NCBI GenBank assembly: GCA_026545765.1
Contig: JAIFAC010000025.1
Coordinates: forward strand, 124,001 to 188,000
Length of the DNA: 64,000 nucleotides
Origin: Plantago major
Lineage: Eukaryota; Streptophyta; Magnoliopsida; Lamiales; Plantaginaceae
Direction: 5' to 3'
The position numbers were made by a program, and so were the translations under genes. Under the pieces are notes generated by a model. The model was not told the DNA's origin. It saw only the letters and a program-made list of their open reading frames with translations, and did no database searches. This document shows, piece after piece, positions 60,320-64,000 of the stretch. Positions within the stretch are counted from its first letter, which is position 1, and every line of letters begins with the position of its first letter.

Positions 60320-60324
60320 AAATG
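60320..60324. repeat. Target-site duplication of solo LTR E, right copy
   Basis: AAATG directly after the LTR end, identical to 58,639-58,643. Confidence 0.88.
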
Positions 60325-60549
60325 TTCAAGAGAATGTATCTCAGATATCAAATATTAATTCAACTCTTTCACAAATAGCAATGCTTGTTAAGGATCAGGA
60401 CACTTAGAACTTTTTGTGCTACTTAGAATCAAGAGTTGTGGTCGCAACAGAAAGCTTGAAGGTAAGTAGTATGCTTTGAGAGTTTTAAAGATAGTGTTCA
60501 GTGTAAGTTCTGCGTTCTAAGGTGTGTTCTCAAGCAGTCTAAGTGTTGA

Positions 60550-60557
60550 TATTTATA
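60550..60557 (-). promoter_or_regulatory. LTR core promoter TATA box, element D
   Basis: TATAAATA on the minus strand at the conserved LTR position. Confidence 0.5.
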
Positions 60558-61263
60558 GATGAATTTGAGTGCCGTTTGAATAGTATCCGTTAGGCTTAAA
60601 TCAAATTCAAACTATTGATATCTGAGTATAGTATCAGAGTACGCTTGTCTTCTTCTTCGGTTACCGCTTTTGTTCAAACATCTCCGTCTGGCATTCAATG
60701 CATTGTACTATACTTTGTCATGTAGTGCCAACTTAACTATGCATCAGACGTAGATCTTATACTATCGTAGTTCTCAAGCTTTGCACGCCCTTTTCAGAGA
60801 TTATCACAACTCCAGATACCACTTGTTGAAACAACTTGTTATAATATATTTCTTTCGTAAACATAGTTTATGTCCAAGGTATCCGAGTGTAGATATCAAG
60901 CACTTTCCTCGCTTCGTAAACCTTTATTTCTCGATATCTTTTGCAACACTGCTTATTTAAAAACGCCAGGTCTTCAAGATATCCGTCATAGGTATCTCAA
61001 AACCCTCGTCTTCAAAGATTCTTGTGCGCCTTCAAATCTTCAAACTGCTGAACTTTTCTCATTGATGCCTTCTTCTTGGCCTCTTTAGAGGAATAAAGAA
61101 TTACATTCAGAGACCTAACATCCTATACAAGGTTTGCTAGACTATCATACTTAGTGAGTTTCCTCTTTTACAACGTTCAAGTGAACCAAGAGTACTAACC
61201 ACCTTTCTGAGCTAAGATATGTCATTAGGTTGCTGATCAAAATCTAAACAGATATTCCTAACA

Positions 61264-61278
61264 AATTTCCCCCATTTT
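61264..61278 (-). promoter_or_regulatory. Polypurine tract of element D
   Basis: On the minus strand ATGGGGGAAATT directly before the LTR, as in the other copies. The next 290 bases hold no gene. Confidence 0.75.
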
Positions 61279-61559
61279 GATCAGTCAACGATGACTATCT
61301 GACCTATTACAAATCTGGATGAGGAAACAATCCACCACTTGATCATTTCTTATGATCTTCCAATTCATATAATTAAGTGCAGAAAGTAAACATCAACCAA
61401 ATCACAAGGTGTGATCTTTGCTGACAAGTTATCTTTTATAGATTGATATCTGAGAGTAGGTTCATCATATATCTTACAATGAAAATTCAGATAACTTTTA
61501 CAAGATAAAACAACAATAAGGTACAGTCAGCAAGATACAAAAAAATTACATAGTGAATT

Positions 61560-64000
61560 AGGACAACAGGAGTGACCAAGCTCCAAGTAGACATCCTAAT
61601 AAACTAGTCTTCAAATCTTCAGCAGCTCCAAGGATCAATTTGCATACTCCCTATCTCCAAATCTTTTGATATCATCTTAGTAGTCATAGAGCAAGGTTCT
61701 GACCAACATCTCAGTGTTTCTGGCATAACCACATACTTCTTTGTATGATTTGGTGGGATTCTTCTTGGCAAAGTGTTTGACCCATAAATACTTTTCCCAT
61801 TTCCAGGCATGCTCAATTCTGATATCTGATAGCTTGAAGTAATCATATATGATCCTCAGTTATCTGATGTCACCCTTGTATTGATCTTCAGTCATATAGA
61901 ATGACTCAAAGGGTTCCACAACAAGTCTTGGCCTCAGGCTATTCCAAAGGAGGTTTGGGACTTTATGCACATCATCAGGTTTTCCATAAGGACATTCATC
62001 ATTAAGGTCCTTCCTCATGGCTTCAACTCTCTTGACAACTTCAAAATCCAACCAAGCTTTGACATGATTGGTGTTGATCAAGATTGGCTTATCTTTTCTC
62101 CATGCCATAAGTTGTTGATGGATGGCACTGAAATCCTTTTTCATTTACAAGCAAGTGCTTGAGTTCCGTAATCCAAGATCCATTCCTCCGATGAATACAC
62201 CGTAGGAGGAGGAGTTGTTGTCACCTCACATACTCAATTCTCGCTTCTTCCGCCCGAGTGGAAGTCGACCTTTTCTTCTTTCAATTTCAATCTATTCCTC
62301 CTTTGCATTGAAGTTTTCCAGAGGGTGTTTTAGCCGCCAAAGGCTTTGCCTATGGGCCCGCCAGGCTATCAAATCTTCTTTTTCGTGAAGAGGAGCTTCA
62401 TCTTCATCCTCTTCATCATCATCATCAAGATTAATTCTTGTGAAAATTTTGCAGCCTTCTTCATCGCCTGTGGATTTAATTTCGCCTTCTTCTTCTTCTC
62501 CGTAAGACTCATCAATCCTCTTACTTATCTTCTCCTTGGAGCCTCGTACTCCTTGGAGGTTTCTGTTCGCCCTTGTTGTCATTCCTTTTCGTGAAGTTGC
62601 CGAGTGGTGGCCACTATCCGTAGGGCAATGACCGAGGAGGGCTTATTAATTCGAGAGGTGGTTGTTCAGATTTTCTTTTGCTCTCTTCCTCTTCCTCTCG
62701 AGCATCTTGAAATCCTTCCCCTTAGTCATTGTCGATCGACTAAGAATCACAAAGGATTCGAAGGGAGTCAAAGTCGCTTTGCAGATAGTCAGCAAGAACC
62801 AACCTGCTCCAGATTGGCCTCGAGCTCCCGATTTTGTTTGATAAGACCTGCTTCCTTATTAGTGAGCTCGCCAAAGGGCCTTGAGTAGCATCTACTTTTC
62901 CAAAGAATATAGCTAGCCTCATCGAGGGCTTTTTCAAGAAGATTATTGTTATCATCCCTTACCATGCCTAGGTCTCTCCGAGCAATGACCAAGCTTGTTG
63001 TTCTTCGAGTGATTAACTCAAGAACTTTTTCATTTCAAAGGACTGATGCAATTACTTCTTCATTTTGTTGAGACAACTCCTTTCTTAGAGTCGCGTAACT
63101 CGTATCCGCCATGTTATCATGGAGTTGAGATTTGGTTTCATCAAGCTTTGAGGAGCTACGCTTTCTCTTTAAGTGAGAACTCCAAGTGAACATTTGCATG
63201 TTCCGCCAACGCTCGCCTTCTTCATCATCCGAGTCATCAACCCAAAGGATCTTCATCCTCTTGACTTCTTCATCAAGGTTTCAAGGTAACCATCTCGTAT
63301 ATGGGTTTCTTGCCTTCGAGGATGGTTTCTTTGGTGAAGATGCATTTTAGCATCATGCTTTGCTTTAGATGCTTGTTCAAAGATCTAGCTCCTTAGTAAT
63401 ATAGTCAACAGTCATCCGAGCTCTTTTTAATCTCGCAGTAAGCTCATGCTTTCCTCAAGGTTTGTTCTTCAAGTTTGTCTAGCTTCGACTGGATTCAAAT
63501 TTATCTTTTCTTCCAGTTGAAGATGTAGTTGTTGTTCTTCCTCCAACAGTTGTTTGAGTTGAGCAACTCTGGCTTGTGCATCTGATATTTTCTGAGTGTT
63601 GTTCTCAGAGTGCTCAACTACTTGTTCAGTAGAGTCCTTGTGTTGGGGAGATGGATGGGTAGATTTCTGAGGAGATGGAGGAGGGGATTGCTGTGATGTC
63701 CTCTCAGTGCTTTTCCGCAATGATGCATTGTCCTTGTGGAATCCCACTGTCCCTGGTGCAGGGGCATCATCATCATCTTTCTTATCCTCATCCTTGTGAT
63801 GGTCAGAAGGAGGATCTTCATAATTGTTCTCATCAGTCTCCTTCTCTTCTTCATCTTCAGAGACCAGATTGATCACTTCTGGAATAGTGATCATTTGCCC
63901 ATATACCTCCTCTTGTCTGTGAGGGTATGCATTGTAAGGTCTGGGCAAGGTAGGCTTGAATGCCATCCAGATTCTGTTCCACCATCGCCTTCTCAAAAGC
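61560..64000 (-). pseudogene. Element D: accessory coding region, C-terminal part (fossil, runs off the edge)
   Basis: Homologous to the later half of the accessory regions of A', B and C. The best-read stretch at the edge (63,469-63,996, 175 residues) has an acidic run (NLVSEDEEEKETDENN), a Pro/Ser-rich run (QQSPPPSPQKSTHPSPQHK) and a Leu/Gln/Glu heptad-like coiled coil (ARVAQLKQLLEEEQQLHLQL). A second (61,860-62,144) holds the conserved C-terminal segment with ECPYGKPDDVH and FYMTEDQYKGDIR. The region ends near 61,560 with LLGCLLGAW. No enzyme motif is seen. Confidence 0.7.

Larger units (their letters stand above)
58011..61263 (-). repeat. Element D: 3' LTR, interrupted by solo LTR E
   Basis: Starts TGTTGGTCCAGATAACGG at 58,011 and ends CCTAACA at 61,263. 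Without E and one target duplication it is about 1.57 kb, the family norm. Left flank GAGGT is the candidate target duplication, its partner being outside the window. Confidence 0.9.
58011..64000 (-). mobile_element. Element D: Ty1/copia LTR retrotransposon, left part (3' LTR and accessory region)
   Basis: The 3' end of another minus-strand member of the family, running off the right edge. Its LTR (58,011-58,643 and 60,325-61,263) is split by solo LTR E; the polypurine tract and accessory region follow. Pol, gag and the 5' LTR lie outside the window. The D LTR differs more from B and C than they do from each other and it has received a later insertion, so D is probably an older copy. Fossil. 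Confidence 0.9.

Overview
The window looks like transposon-rich, probably heterochromatic DNA from a flowering plant, most likely a eudicot. The evidence is a tight cluster of Ty1/copia LTR retrotransposons with initiator-tRNA-Met primer sites, a plant-type L1 LINE with an RRM in ORF1, a tRNA-headed SINE and a Stowaway-like MITE. No intact host gene was found. A weak, memory-based resemblance of the retrotransposons' extra coding region to TE-linked proteins of Lamiales is the only clue to the order.

About 58 of the 64 kb belongs to one family of very large Ty1/copia elements. The RT, RNase H and gag look, the long LTRs (about 1.6 kb) and the extra coding region after pol suggest the Sirevirus (SIRE/Maximus) lineage. 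The layout is: element A (+, 1-7,250, entering from the left); element A' (-, 7,253-21,590); element B (+, 21,591-52,736), into which whole element C (-, 33,446-49,018, target duplication AGGGA) has jumped; a LINE (-, 52,737 to about 55,870) whose 3' half is missing where B begins; a tRNA-derived SINE (about 55,870-56,085); AT-rich host intergenic DNA with a MITE (56,086-58,010); and element D (-, from 58,011 past the right edge), whose LTR holds a solo LTR E of the same family (target duplication AAATG). All copies are treated as fossils with many breaks.

The shared plan of an element is LTR, primer site, gag with a zinc knuckle, protease, GAG-pre-integrase, integrase, RT, RNase H, a short minisatellite, a spacer with a TATA-like site, a roughly 5.4 kb accessory coding region, a polypurine tract and LTR. 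The accessory region is the most unusual part. It is about a third of the element, recurs in four copies, mixes a globular N-terminal part with acidic, Gln/Pro-rich and coiled-coil parts, and contains AT-rich intron-like intervals at the same three places in three copies.

A second window-wide signal concerns the sequence itself. Long stretches of the LTR elements are poor in CAG/CTG and rich in CG where sister copies read CAG/CTG, with sharp switches to normal composition elsewhere. This looks like systematic miscalling at plant CHG-methylated sites in repeats that were not corrected, so counts of breaks and apparent ages of these elements should not be trusted.
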